A stretch of DNA of 64,000 nucleotides from Clavulina sp. PMI_390 (Eukaryota > Basidiomycota > Agaricomycetes > Cantharellales > Hydnaceae), in the NCBI GenBank assembly GCA_015039315.1, contig WIDE01000028.1, forward strand, positions 326,676 to 390,675, in the 5' to 3' direction. Below the pieces are notes generated by a model that saw nothing but the letters and a program-made list of their open reading frames with translations, was not told where the DNA came from and made no database searches. Positions within the stretch are counted from its first letter, which is position 1. Each line of letters begins with the position of its first letter. The position numbers were made by a program, and so were the translations under genes. Positions 1-10,747 of this stretch are shown here, piece after piece.

Positions 1-322
1 AGACATTCAATTTGAAGCCGCTGGCATGTTTGGCATGATTGAGACGGAACCCGCCCGCCGTCCGCACGGTCAGGACATCCTTTGGCACGGAACCTTGAAT
101 ATGGAGTGGGAAGATCACCAAGTTGAACGTCATTACCACTATGAACGAGTCGAAGGAGGAAGAAACTAACCGACACGTCCAACATCCTGACTTAGTTCTC
201 TGGGTCCATTGTTCGCCGTGATGTGGAGCTCCAGCAGGTCCCATTGACGGCTTTGTGGGAGAAGCACCGCTAATACCCCCCGAACGGTCACGGTAGCGAG
301 GAGTACGATGGGCTTGAGCCAT
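1..322 (-). CDS. Short Zn2Cys6 zinc-cluster regulator, copy 0 (partial, cut by left edge)
   Basis: The N-terminus of a fungal Zn2Cys6 (Gal4-type) DNA-binding protein, presumably a nuclear transcription factor. The start is the ATG at 322-320 (MAQAHRTPRYRDRS). Exon 1 runs 322-171 and ends inside the codon after the G-C-W-T-C core. A 77-nt GT-AG intron spans 170-94. Exon 2 continues from 93 off the window edge. Joined, the core reads GCWTCRFRAKGC, then CPDRADGGR, SCQTCQRLQIECL, giving all six zinc-binding cysteines. The intron splits the same Arg codon (phase 2) as in the three downstream copies at 1210-2296, 4166-5256 and 8274-9251, all on this strand. No single open frame shows this gene, because both exons are short. 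The activation or middle region lies outside the window. The family assignment is firm; the target is unknown. Confidence 0.85.
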   Translation of the reverse strand, partial: MAQAHRTPRYRDRSGGISGASPTKPSMGPAGAPHHGEQWTQRTKSGCWTCRLVSSSFDSFIVVMTFNLVIFPLHIQGSVPKDVLTVRTAGGFRLNHAKHASGFKLNV

Positions 323-1209
323 TGCGATCGATTGGGTGCTGAAGCCTCCTGAAGGAGGCCGAGAACAAAGAGGACTTGAAGTTGGGATGGGTTGGTGTGT
401 GGTTTTACCGAAGTAAGCCAAGAAGCCTAGCGAGGGGCAATGGATATGGGAGGAGAGTGCAAAAGGCTGCTGAGGAACTGCATGCTTATAGCGAGGCATG
501 ATATATATACCGGTACTGTGATTTGCCACCGGTTCTCAGCAGAGATATACGAGGTCTAGAATACTATTCAGTAGGGAGCAACCCCAGCAAAGACCGGCCA
601 ATGGTACGGCGTGTCGACACGATCTGCCCAACTATTCATTATCGGCATATGAAGTAGACACCAGTCGGGAGCACAGGGAAGGGTTCTGTCGCTTTTCTAG
701 CAGCTTTCATGATCATCCCATTGAAGAATATAGGGACCACAGCAGTACCGCACGGTGGAATACAGTGACATATGGCAATGCTGACGTAGAGAGCTCATAT
801 TCAATCTGCTGAGCATTTGATTTTGGGTAGGAGCGCGAGCGCGCTGTTGCGCGGTCACGTGGCAAGATTCATATCAAGCCTCCAAATCTACCCTGGTGCG
901 TCAGCGGAGGTCATCCAACAATAAAGAGCAGCTTATATATTGTATGGCCGAACGCAAATAAGTACCACATAAGGATAGACCAGCATTGTGCAGCTCGCGC
1001 ACTCCGCCGGTGTGAGACTACAAGCATAAGTACATTCTACAGAGAACTTGATCGACAGCGCCTGGGATCCAGTCTGGGCTCTACAACAGCACCTCTACCT
1101 CCAAATGCCCTACCTCAAAACCACGGGCTAGCCGAAACACCAGATGTTGAAGGATCGCATGGTGGCACAAGGGCGACAAGAGCCAAGTCGGTGGTGGCGC
1201 TCTACACAC
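323..1209. other. Intergenic, between zinc-cluster copies 0 and 1
   Basis: No coding signal that I trust. It should hold the promoter of the left-edge zinc-cluster gene (minus strand) and the 3' flank of the next copy. A TATA-like alternating AT run lies near 499-508. The few open frames are antisense to neighbouring exons or lack recognisable content. Confidence 0.5.
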
Positions 1210-2296
1210 TCAGTCGAACAAATCACGAATCCAAGACGACGTGAAGAAGTACTCCGCGTCCGAATCCGGGTATGGTCCATCGCCAATAGGATCAAGATCA
1301 ATCACGGGTGCCTGGAGCGGCGGAGCCTTGTAGTTGATGTCGTGGAAGCGAGAGCTGATGCGTTCGGGCATGCTGGCTTCGCTGTGTGTGTCGTAGTTGG
1401 CGAGAAACTGAGATAAAAGAAAAGCCTGCACGAATTCAGGCGAGAAGATTGGTAAGTTTGATACCTGCGAAGCGGCTGGTGCTGATGCTCCATGAATGAT
1501 CTCGTGTTCCACGGGCAAAGAATCACTGGAGGGGGACAGGGAGGGAACGAAAGTCGTGTTGTCCACGGGAAACGTGAAGAGAAGCGATCCCTCGGTAGTC
1601 GACGCACGGTCCGATGCTGGGGAACTTGGGTGTTCCTCCTCCGATCCGAACTCCGGTGCCCAACCAGAGTTCTCATAGATATCGATGAAGGACACAGCTT
1701 CTGGAGAGCACAGGTCAGGAACATGGACTGATATACAGTAGAGGCACCATACCATGGTCATGATGAAGGCTTCTAGCATTATAATTGTTCATTCGTTTCT
1801 TGACCTCCTCCTCCCCCTTAAGAGTACTTTCGGAGGACCACTCCTCCTACGGCGATGAAAACATATGAAGAAATCGACACAGAAATCCCTTGCTTGAGTT
1901 GATGAAGGTCTAACGTACCTTCATCCACTGAGGTTTCTTCTTGCCGTATCCCAAACAATCAAACCCAAGAGTCCTGCACGCACCACACGGGCCTGGGGGA
2001 GCCCGACTGCCAGTCTGTGCATCACTGCACTTCTTCGCCCGAAGACTTGCAGCTGAGGAATTAGCATGGAAAATATGTCGATAGCATGACCAAGCGTACC
2101 GACATGTCCAACAGCCTGTCTTTTCACGACGAGCAGTGCTGCGGCGAGCGGTGGGATTCGCTGGGCGATGTGTTTCATTGCTTTGACTTAGAGTTCCAGC
2201 CCCGCTGCCAATGAGCTCGACGGGTGAGACCGCGGAGGCCAGATATGGCAAAGTAGAAGGAGTCTGGTGGCGGGTTGCACGAGGGCTCCTTGGCAT
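1210..2296 (-). CDS. Short Zn2Cys6 zinc-cluster regulator, copy 1
   Basis: A predicted nuclear DNA-binding protein of 302 residues from four exons: 2296-2100, 2045-1919, 1846-1753 and 1700-1210. The exon lengths sum to an intact frame. The start MPRSPRATRHQ was chosen because copies 2 and 3 begin with a similar M-P-x-x-x-R stretch; an in-frame Met 12 codons upstream is possible. The zinc cluster reads GCWTCRLRAKKC, then CGAC, then CLGYGKKKPQWMK. Exon 3 carries a basic helix (EEEVKKRMNNYNARSL). Exon 4 begins EAVSFIDIYENSGW and is acidic and Ser/Pro-rich, ending after DPIGDGPYPDSD. There is no fungal-specific transcription-factor middle domain, which normally makes such proteins 500 residues or longer. 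The protein is either a short activator or a truncated relative of the long family. Zinc-cluster identity is sure; the role is unknown. Confidence 0.85.
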
Positions 2297-4165
2297 GACG
2301 ATTGTGGTGTCAATGGGGGGCGGGATCTTCAAGTCAAAGCAATGAAAGAGATCGCAACAGTGTGAACACTTCGAAGGGAGATAGTCGGTGCAGGCCGCCA
2401 GAGTCGAAGGAACCAGCAGAAGGGGGAGTGTGGAAGGTTATTGCGGTCGCAGGAAGAGAGAATATATGAGATAGGAAGCGCGGTCAAATTCATGATTTAT
2501 CGATTTGCCCGACAGCTGCTGTTTTGAGTTATATGACGCGCGCAAGGGCGTGCCGTTCATAGGTATTGGCGATTCACGCCTGGATCGCCCAAACGCAAAA
2601 TTGGCGTGGCCGACGATCGGATGGGTCTGAATTGTGCTGTGTTCGCATTATGATCGTCTAGAGATGAACCGGGCGGAAAACTCAGAAACTCTGGTGTCGT
2701 TTCTCCCAATGTTCCTGACGTATCCAGTGCCATCAAAGGACCGGAAGTGCTTGTCTTAAAGCTGCAGGCACCCTAATAAATGCTTTAAGAAGTCTTAACG
2801 GTCGTGGGCCTTACATGCCGAGAACAAAACTAATACGGCTGACATGCGATAAACCCCATGAGATATTTTTTGGTCAATCCAAGGGTCGTAGCTAAAAGAA
2901 TGCAAAGATTAAGCGTGAGAACTTCCGTATAAGCACACTGGTCGCTCTTCTGTTCTTGGCTGCGACTATTTGGGTTCTTCAAGCGAGACAAGCTGCCTGG
3001 TTGAGCCGCAATGGCCTGTAAATCTCTGAAGATACAAACCGAGAGCAGTCTCAGTTTGGAACGGTGCCTAAATCGAACCGTCTCGGGCCAGTCTGATTAC
3101 CTGACATGTTAGATCCTCGCGAATTTTGGTCGATAACCCCTCTGGAGTTCCTCAACGGCTTCTCCTATTGTTGGTATATATATCGATATTCGCCCAGCTG
3201 ACTTGGAAAAAGGGTCCACGAGAATTGATGCATACCGTCCTAACTCCACATCAATCTAATTTCTGAATTAACAGGCGACGACATGGTCACCCGTGAAAAT
3301 ACGAAAGCCGAGGAAGCCCCTCGAAACTTCCTTTTTTAGAGGCGATGATAGTAAGGGGTTTCGCTTGTACTCCCTCAATCAAGGAATGTGAATCAAATCC
3401 TTGCGCCGTCGATACTGAAGCAGAATGCGTACCATGACCTCAAGGACAGGAGTTCTGGACACTTCGGCGTGCCTAGGTCTCGGCGGACTTCCCCCTATGT
3501 TGATCCCGTTGCATTCATTCACGCCTATTCTCAAATGGGTCGTGCTTGAGGCAATGATATTGTTGATGTCCAGCGCAGGCGATCCCGATCTCAGAGCCGC
3601 GATTGTAATTCACAGTCACCCCAAGGATGTTCGTGATATCTGATATGCCTCGCTTCACACACTAGGCCCGCCACGTAAATGAGAACAGCACCCTTAACAT
3701 GAGGCTTATGATCGCCGTTGGATGAGCAGCATTAGCTCGTGTCCGAACAATTGATTTTGACCAATTCTTATTCCATCGGCGGACCAGCGTCAAAGCTCAT
3801 ATGAAGGGGAAACACAACAATGTATTGGAGGAGACGCAAATAAAAATCTAATAATGATACACCAACTCTATGATGGATCGATGTAATCCAGCATGTTGCC
3901 GGTACTACGCATATGGAGCCGGCGTAGGTTTCAGGCCGTCATTCACGATCAGCGAAGGTTCTAGATGAGCGACAGGAGACAGAGCCCATCAAGTGAGGCA
4001 CCCGTCGACAGCATGTTCATCGACGAGAGCATCCTAGCTGCCGGAGTGGATAGTTTTACGACAAACAGAGACGTCAAGATGATGTTGAGGCTCCATATAA
4101 GGAAGGAGCAAGGCATGAGTGACCATCAGAGATGACATGTCCAATCGTGCCGCGTGATTGTAGGC
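2297..4165. other. Intergenic, 1.9 kb between zinc-cluster copies 1 and 2
   Basis: Promoter side of zinc-cluster copy 1 and 3' side of copy 2. I looked for another zinc-cluster exon (the G-C-W-T-C core on the minus strand) and found none. A 72-codon plus-strand frame at 3425-3643 has no recognisable family and no supporting introns, and I do not call it a gene. Confidence 0.5.
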
Positions 4166-5256
4166 TCAAGCGAAGGGGAGGCGTCCCGATTTGTCTTCAG
4201 GGTATGCACCGTCTCCGATTGGATCAAAGCCCAGGGAATACGGAGGGAGGCGGTGACGAAAGGCAGATGCGCTGAAGAAATGAGCCTCGATGATAGGAGA
4301 TGGGGAGGAAGCGTCACTGTGGACTGCAGGTCCCGGTACATGCAAATATTCCGACATCGTTGCGTGGAAGGTACGTGGCGACCACGGATATCCTCCATGA
4401 GGTCCATCATTATCGGACGCAGACGATTCCGTTGCTGAGAGAGGCACAACCATTGCGTGCATATCGAGAGGCGACTGGGGGATGATGGTAGTGTCCACAT
4501 CGCTCATGTGTAGTGAGGGAGAGCTCGCTTCTTCGTTGCTGCTACTGTCTTCGGGACCAAAAGTTGGTCTCCATGAGTGTTGCGCGTACATGTCTTCAAA
4601 GGAAAGATGCTCTGTAGGACGGGATATGAAAGTCAGCATCAAGCGGATTACAACAGGTGCAAGTCAACATACCGTCGTCCTCATGCAGCGTACGAGCATT
4701 ATAATTTCGCATCCTTCCCTTGACTTCCTTCTCCCCAGTGACGCCATCCAACCACTCTTCCTAAAAAAAAAAAAAAAAAAAGCGGGAAAGCTGAGCAGCA
4801 GTTCACTGAGAGTAAACTGGAAGCTGGGGACATGCCTTGAGCCACCGAGGCTTCTTACTACCGTAACCCAGACATTCGAAGCGAAGACTTTGGCAATCGT
4901 CGCACGGCCGGGAAGGAATGCGCCCATCCTCGATGCGATTCGAGCAGCCCTTGGCGCGGACCCTGCACGACAAGGACACCGATGTAGGCGTGGGTCAATG
5001 ATGCTCGAAATGAGGGTACATTATTTTGACGAAATGGGACTGACCGACAGGTCCAGCAACCGGTCTTCTCCCGGTGGACCGATGAGCGACTCGGGCGGTT
5101 TGTAGAACCTACCGGGCGATGAGCGCCTCTCTCGTTGTCGCTTGGAGCCCCACTACCGCCAGCAGCAGGAGGCCCGGTCACAGGAACAGAGTAAGGTGCA
5201 GGCGAGGCGCCAGCACGTAAGCTGTACCGGCGTTCACTGCGAGGGCTTGGGGGCAT
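4166..5256 (-). CDS. Short Zn2Cys6 zinc-cluster regulator, copy 2
   Basis: A predicted nuclear DNA-binding protein of 290 residues from exons 5256-5045, 4962-4836, 4760-4673 and 4611-4166. Exon 2 has exactly the same length (127 nt) as in copy 1. The start MPPSPRSERRYSLR matches the start of copy 1; the open frame continues upstream without a usable ATG. The zinc cluster reads GCWTCRVRAKGC, CDDC and CLGYGSKKPRWLK. Exon 3 gives EEWLDGVTGEKEVKGRM; exon 4 starts EHLSFEDMYAQHSW. The tail contains DPIGDGAYPED, close to DPIGDGPYPDSD of copy 1. Intron 2 (4835-4761) appears to use a GC donor (AAG/GCATGT), and its acceptor is abutted by a long T run on the coding strand. As in copy 1, no large middle homology domain follows. 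Confidence 0.82.
4763..4780 (-). repeat. Long poly-T tract immediately before a splice acceptor
   Basis: The plus strand shows an uninterrupted run of about 18 A. On the coding (minus) strand this is a T run that ends directly in the acceptor TTTAG/GAAGAG of exon 3 of zinc-cluster copy 2. It acts as an extreme polypyrimidine tract. Homopolymers of this length vary in length between strains and between sequencing reads. Confidence 0.8.
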
Positions 5257-6649
5257 GCTGCGTGTTGGTGCAGATGGCTGCGGCTGACAAGTAGGAGGGG
5301 GCTCCAAGCGGGTGCTTCGACGAGAGGTCGGGTGCGAGAGTGTGGTCCACCAGGATGATGTCAGGGAGCACGAGAGGCTAGGACGCACCTGAGAGCTTGG
5401 CTAGTTGGTGGTGGTGGTAGGACGGACGATGGAGTGGCCACCTCGCGTTGCCGCGGGAGAGTCTATGTATTTTCTGTAGATTTGCCCGATATTTCCATCT
5501 GGAGTTATATGACCACTGTTCAAGTATCGTCTCCTGGTGGCATCAACGAATCTAGAACTGATTGTCCAGCACAGAGAAAGACGGGGCGATCCGCGGCGTC
5601 TAAAAGCGATGCGTGTTCTCCAGATGATCTTCTAGTTGCAAAAATCGATAAGTGCGACTGCGGCTAATGGGCCTTGCTGTTCTGTTGGTGGCTTTCATTC
5701 AAAGCAAGTCAATCGCAGTGGCAGTTCCCATTCACAAACGTGTAAACGGATTGACAACTCTGGCGCGAGGCGCGCTTTCCACCTTGCACGAGCAACAATG
5801 AGAGACTGTGGCAGGTAGACATGAGCTGAACATTGTGGAGAGGAGAGGAGAGAAGGAGGAAGGGACATTCTATGATTAGGTAAGAATATATTGTTCCCTC
5901 GCTCGATTGTTCGTTTCACCAAAGACGTCGTCATCGACTTATGCCATGTCTCCAACCGCACAGGTTGCAGCAACCCCCAGCCACTGCTAACACTATGACT
6001 TTCTCTGGAGTACCCCCGTACTGAGTTTATAATTCACGACAAAGGAACATGAGCTACCACCGAGACGGTGCTCACCTCTCAGCCCTTGAGACAATTCTCT
6101 CGCTGCGAACTCCAGACAGCAGCGCACTAGGTTGCCACGATCGCAAATCTCTCTATTAAAATAGCTCGCTTCTAAATCGACGTGATCCTATGATAACTCC
6201 CTTCGACAGGAAGATGAGTCAACCGTGACTGTGTGTTCTCGGGCCCGGAAGACTTTACTCCGGGGCCATTCCTTGATCGGCTTTCGGTGGTCCTGAACTC
6301 CGTCTTGATGATATATACATATTGCTCTTACCAGTACCAACCAAGTTGGATCCTATCATTTGTTCTTACTAATGCGCCTCAACAAATCCCTACAATGCGC
6401 TAAGCGTCCTCGTGATTTCAGAGTCTCTATCTGGCCGCCACCGTCCCTCCCCCCTAGGGATCTCGAGCCTATGCTTACTCACAAACTACCCATAATTCGA
6501 CCTATCATCTTACGGCTGACACGAATGCTGACTTTCCTGCCTCCACACCCAGGCAGACCCATGCGCCTCGCTGACTACCAACCCTGAGTTGTCTAAACAA
6601 GCTCGCCGGTCTTTCCATAGAGGATAAATCCATCTCTCTCTAAGTAGGG
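5257..6649. other. Divergent intergenic region (zinc-cluster copy 2 / GHR)
   Basis: A 1.4-kb region between a minus-strand and a plus-strand gene start, so it should contain both promoters. It is pyrimidine-rich towards 6600. An AT-rich TATATA-like run near 6308-6318 is rather far from the GHR ATG to be a core element. An open frame continues upstream of the zinc-cluster start but has no ATG. Small frames here show no known family. Confidence 0.5.
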
Positions 6650-8117
6650 ATGCGTCCCTTAACTACCCTCGTCCAACTCGCTCAGAGCTCTCGTCTTTCT
6701 GTACCACGCCCCACACCTCACTTCCTTCAAACCCGTCTCAGCATCATGTCGACAACCAAGGATGCGGCATCTGCTATCAAGGGGGTTCTTGGGCTTGACT
6801 CGAAAGATGGTCATTTCCGTCGTCAAGCCTCTACGTTCCGAAATACGATTTCTCCCGAGTCCGAGTTCCCTCCAGAGAAGGGCCGCTATCACCTTTTTGT
6901 GAGTATCCTACCGCCTGACGCATTACGCATCACTCATGTTTCATTGTGTCCCAGGCAGCATTTGGTTGCCCGTGGGCTCACCGTACGCTCATTACTCGCC
7001 GCTTAAAAGGGCTCGAGGATGTCATTGGTCAGCCTCTCCTACCTAGTCACGCGACAGACGTTGTCGTCCATGTTCACTGAGCAACATACCTCCAGACGTC
7101 ACTATTGCATCGCCATACTTTGGCGAATTTGGCTGGTCATTCGGCTCTGGCGCCGTCGCGCCATTTCCCGGAACTCAGGCCGATCCGCTCTATGACACAA
7201 AGCATACCCGCGAACTCTACTTCAAGGCGAACCCCGACTACAGCGGGAGGTACGTCGAACCTCCTTTAATGCCCCATGCACGTCATTATTCATGTGCACA
7301 TCTTACCCACAGGTTCACCGTCCCAGTCCTTTGGGATAAGAAGACCCAGACAATCGTGAACAACGAAAGCTCAGAAATCATTCGCATACTCAACGGCGCG
7401 TTCAACGAACACCTTCCCAACGAGAAGGGCAAGGAGCTCGATCTATACCCCAAGTCGCTTTGCCAGGAGATCGACGAGCTCAACGAGTGGGTGTATGCGA
7501 CTGTCAACAGTGAGAATCTTTCCATTCCCATGTCCTCCCGATAGCCGAAAGTCATGCCCCTCTTCTTCTTCTTAGATGGGGTCTATAAGACTGGGTTTGC
7601 CACGACGCCTAACGCGTATGAGTCCAACGTCATTCCTCTCTTCAATTCGCTCGATCGCTTGGAGAAGATTCTCTCCGATGGACGTGAATTCCTTATTGGT
7701 GGGACTCTGACCGAGGCGGACATCAGGCTCTTTACGACAATGATTCGATTCGATGTGGCATACGTGGGGCATTTCAAGTGCAACCTAGGGAGTATTCGGG
7801 TACGTTCAAGTAGTGTATCATGTTCATCGGGATAGGAGTTCTGATGTTCTTCCTACTGGGCTATACCCAAAGCACGATTATCCACACATCAATAGATGGA
7901 TGAAGAACCTATACTGGAACTACCCCGCGTTCAAGGAGACGACCAATTTTGATCATATCAAGGTCTCATACTACTGGTCTCAAGTCGAGGTTTGTCTCCC
8001 CAACGCCGCTCTTCTGTCCCTTGATAGCTGATCTTAAACTCCGTCCTCCCTGCTGCGCAGATCAATCCCAGTCGTATTGTACCGGTTGGTCCAAAGGTCA
8101 ACATTGAACCTTTATAA
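6650..8117 (+). CDS. Glutathionyl-hydroquinone reductase (Xi-class GST, ECM4-like)
   Basis: An enzyme that reduces glutathionyl-(hydro)quinones with glutathione, a detoxification step useful against lignin- and plant-derived quinones. It is rebuilt from about six exons. The thioredoxin-fold N-domain has the catalytic motif GCPWAHR near residue 95, followed by TLITRRLKGLEDVI. The segments FGWSFGSG, FTVPVLWDKKTQTIVNNESS and NNGVYKTGFA are typical of the family. The all-helical C-domain holds IGGTLTEADIRLF, HDYPHINRW and NLYWNYPAF, and the protein ends KVNIEPL at the TAA. The upstream ATG at 6650 adds about 32 residues (MRPLTTLVQLAQSSRLS) that are rich in Arg/Ser with no acids, like a mitochondrial presequence. 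The ATG at 6746 (MSTTKDAAS) would give a cytosolic form. It sits alone among the zinc-cluster genes. Family assignment is strong. Confidence 0.93.
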
Positions 8118-8273
8118 CCATGTGGCTACCACACACGAGAACCTTCTTGCCTCATGGTGCTGTCTTTTTCACAAGAAATACAATTGTAGCCTCAATTGTG
8201 CCAATAAATAATCAAGATGTAGATTCTCAGTACTCAACTGCCCCTCTAATACTAAGCTTCCCTACTACCTAGG

Positions 8274-9251
8274 TTATTTCTGGCCAATATCTGCCCGAGT
8301 CTCAGCATCATTCACCTCCTCTGTCCTCCACACCTCAGCCAGCAGCGCCTCAATCGAGTGTGCTTGGGTGGGGCTGACGCTGGTTCCGGCGGAGGGTAAG
8401 CTGGTAGTGGGGCTTGACTGGTTCAGGAGATCTTGCGGCGGGATGTGGAGAGCAAGCGGGCTGATGGCGGGGCTGCTCATAGTAGCATAAGTTGGTGCCA
8501 AGTTGGGCTGGAAGTGTGTTGTATAAAGAGGAGGGTGAAAGGCGGGAGAAGTTGAGCTGGTAGCATGCGTAGTAGTTTCGGGTGGTTCGGAGTACGGGGT
8601 TGAAGGATAAGTCGGGGCAGAGGGATCAGTGGCAAGGCCGAAAGCTGGAATCCAGCCTTCATCCTCGTAGAGATAGCTGAAATCGAGAAATAGACCTATG
8701 CAATGAAAGGCGAATCAAAGCTCAACATGCCAGCTGACGATATGCAGGTTGGTGAAGTTGGGTTCCGCGCAACGACGGGGGAGGAGAGCATGGGAGATGA
8801 TCTGTGCGATGGCACATACTTGGGTTGCGACTTCGCTTGTTCAGCTCTTGGCGTACGATTTTTTCCTGCAAATGAGTCTTCCGTCAGCTGCCACGTTCGA
8901 CGAACCAGCGAAGGAACCAACTTTTTCCAATAGCCATTCGGGGCGATTGAATCCATATCCTAAACACTGGATACCATATCTTTGGCAGTCATCACACGAT
9001 ACTGATGGGTATTGCTCAGGGGTGGAATGGGATCGTCTTGGGTTGGAGCACGCCTTCCTTCTGACTCTACGAAATTCGATCGGTGTCACATTGTGCAGGC
9101 ACTCGCTGAGAAAGGTCCAAGCTCACCTGCACGTAAAGCAGCCGTTTCTTTCTCGTACTTCCTTGGGTCGCGTTGAGGAAGGCTTCACAGGGCCTTGGCG
9201 CGAAGGGGCTTGACCAGTACTAACTGTCGTGGCACGAAGTTGTCGAGGCAT
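8274..9251 (-). CDS. Short Zn2Cys6 zinc-cluster regulator, copy 3 (diverged)
   Basis: A predicted nuclear DNA-binding protein of 245 residues from exons 9251-9127, 9066-8922, 8865-8820 and 8695-8274; the lengths sum to an intact frame. It starts MPRQLRATTVSTGQAPS, similar to copy 1. The zinc cluster is GCFTCRVRRKAC, CDDC and CLGYGFNRPEW, with Phe replacing the Trp of the other copies and an 18-nt longer exon 2. The helix exon reads EKIVRQELNKRS. The last exon begins SLFLDFSYLYEDEGW, matching SFIDIYENSGW of copy 1, and is then Ser/Thr/Pro-rich. The DPIGDG motif of copies 1 and 2 is missing; the tail ends with acidic residues. All three intron positions match the other copies, so this is a true paralogue lying beyond the GST gene. 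Confidence 0.82.
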
Positions 9252-10747
9252 GTAGGGGATTGCAGTGAGCGGAGTTTAGGAGTTTAGTAAACATAGAGGT
9301 GTCGTGGATTATTATAGGAAGCTTCGTACAACGGGGAGACTTCACCATTCGTGCGATTTGGACGCAAAGCCTTATGTGGACACAGTGGAGAGTGGTCGAC
9401 CCAGGGTGACAGTTTAGCCTGCCGATCCTCTTAGATTGGCACAAATACCAAGGAAATCGTAGCATCCTCGTAATCAAGTGCTAACAAAGTGCCATGAATT
9501 GTGCGGGGTACGAGGTTACCCATCCAGAGGGTGCAATCCGATCCCTATTTAGGATGCATGGCAAGCTTAAGAGCCGATCTACTTGGGGACGAAGACTTCT
9601 TGAGCAAATAAATGATTGTTAGAAGTAAGCAGATCATTCAAGCTCAGTTGCCATCGAGGCCATATTATTAAGGGTTCATGCGAATCACCCTGCAAATCAT
9701 ACCATCGCGATTGGTGGTAGCGGTTGGGAGCGGGAGGGGTAGCCTTGGGCCAGACGTCAAAATCTACTTCTTCAATGTTGGTTCGCGCCATCATTCAACA
9801 GCTGGCTGCAGCTGATAACGCGGTGGTTCATCTATGATGCTTTGGGTTAGAGTACCTGTCAGTGTCACCGTCGGTCCGCGCCCGCTAGGGCTTGAGTTCA
9901 TATATTATCCCAAAGCGCATGACCAATTCTATCCCACAAAGACTTTTTTTTCACGAGGAAGTAGAGGTAGCGCGTGGAGGAGACATCCTTGTCGATGCTG
10001 TCAGATCGAGGCCGAGATCGTGATAGTAGGTTTTCACGACTAACTTTTCACGTGCATTCTGGTGAGGATTTGCGGACAGTGAGCCCCGCACAAATTTAGT
10101 GGGGATGAGAAACGCTGCAATATATGCACACCAATTTCACTGGCTGACAGAATTCGGTTCAGAAAGTGCCTGTGGCAGGCGGCCATGTCAATAAAAGATA
10201 GAGAAACGTGGTGGAATTGGCGGAGGAGCCAATAGCAGTGACAGCCGCAATCAATGAAGGCCCTTTCAATGGTGTGAAAAATTGGTAGGAGTGCCATGTC
10301 CGATTTGGATTCACCAAGAGTGAATGGTGAGCCCGCATCCAGCCAGGACAGCAAAGGATTGGGTTTTGAGCTACTCACATTGGCGAAGAGACCATGAAGG
10401 TCTAACCAACAGACCGAAGAGCGCTTGGGGCGGCGCCTCAAAGAGGAGGCACGCTCAGATGTTACTCAATAGAATAGTAAAGTCAACAGACGTCAACAAA
10501 CCGCCCATCGCTATCGACAGCCTCAAACCTTTGAGGATGAAAACACAAGATCTGTCTCCCAGGAACTTGTCATCCAGACAGCCAAGATGTATTATCTGGC
10601 CTGAATTTAAACTCTGTTTTGATGTTATCCAATGACATTGGCATCTTTGCGTGTTAACTCCGGATATAACTGTCCGCAAATATGGGCTAAGAAATATATA
10701 AAAGACACCCCAACAGACCATCTGGAAAGCCTCGCGGACCTGTCACC
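9252..10747. other. Divergent intergenic region (zinc-cluster copy 3 / dioxygenase)
   Basis: A 1.5-kb region holding both promoters. A minus-strand frame at 9579-9794 encodes 71 residues starting MMARTNIEEVDFDVW. It has a sensible start but matches no family I know, and I leave it uncalled. The remaining frames look random. Confidence 0.45.
10695..10704 (+). promoter_or_regulatory. Probable TATA box of the dioxygenase gene
   Basis: TATATAAAAG, a near-perfect TATA element, lies 43 bp before the ATG at 10748, on the correct strand. That spacing would imply a very short 5' leader. Transcription start data would settle it. Confidence 0.5.

Noticed and set aside
1302..1731. Several overlapping open frames on both strands (e.g. 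1302-1724 minus, 1492-1731 plus)
   Set aside because: They are shadows of the last exon of zinc-cluster copy 1 in other frames; none has a motif.
9579..9794. 71-codon minus frame starting MMARTNIEEVDFDVW
   Set aside because: Plausible start but no family, no partner exons and no codon-bias evidence I could judge; left uncalled.
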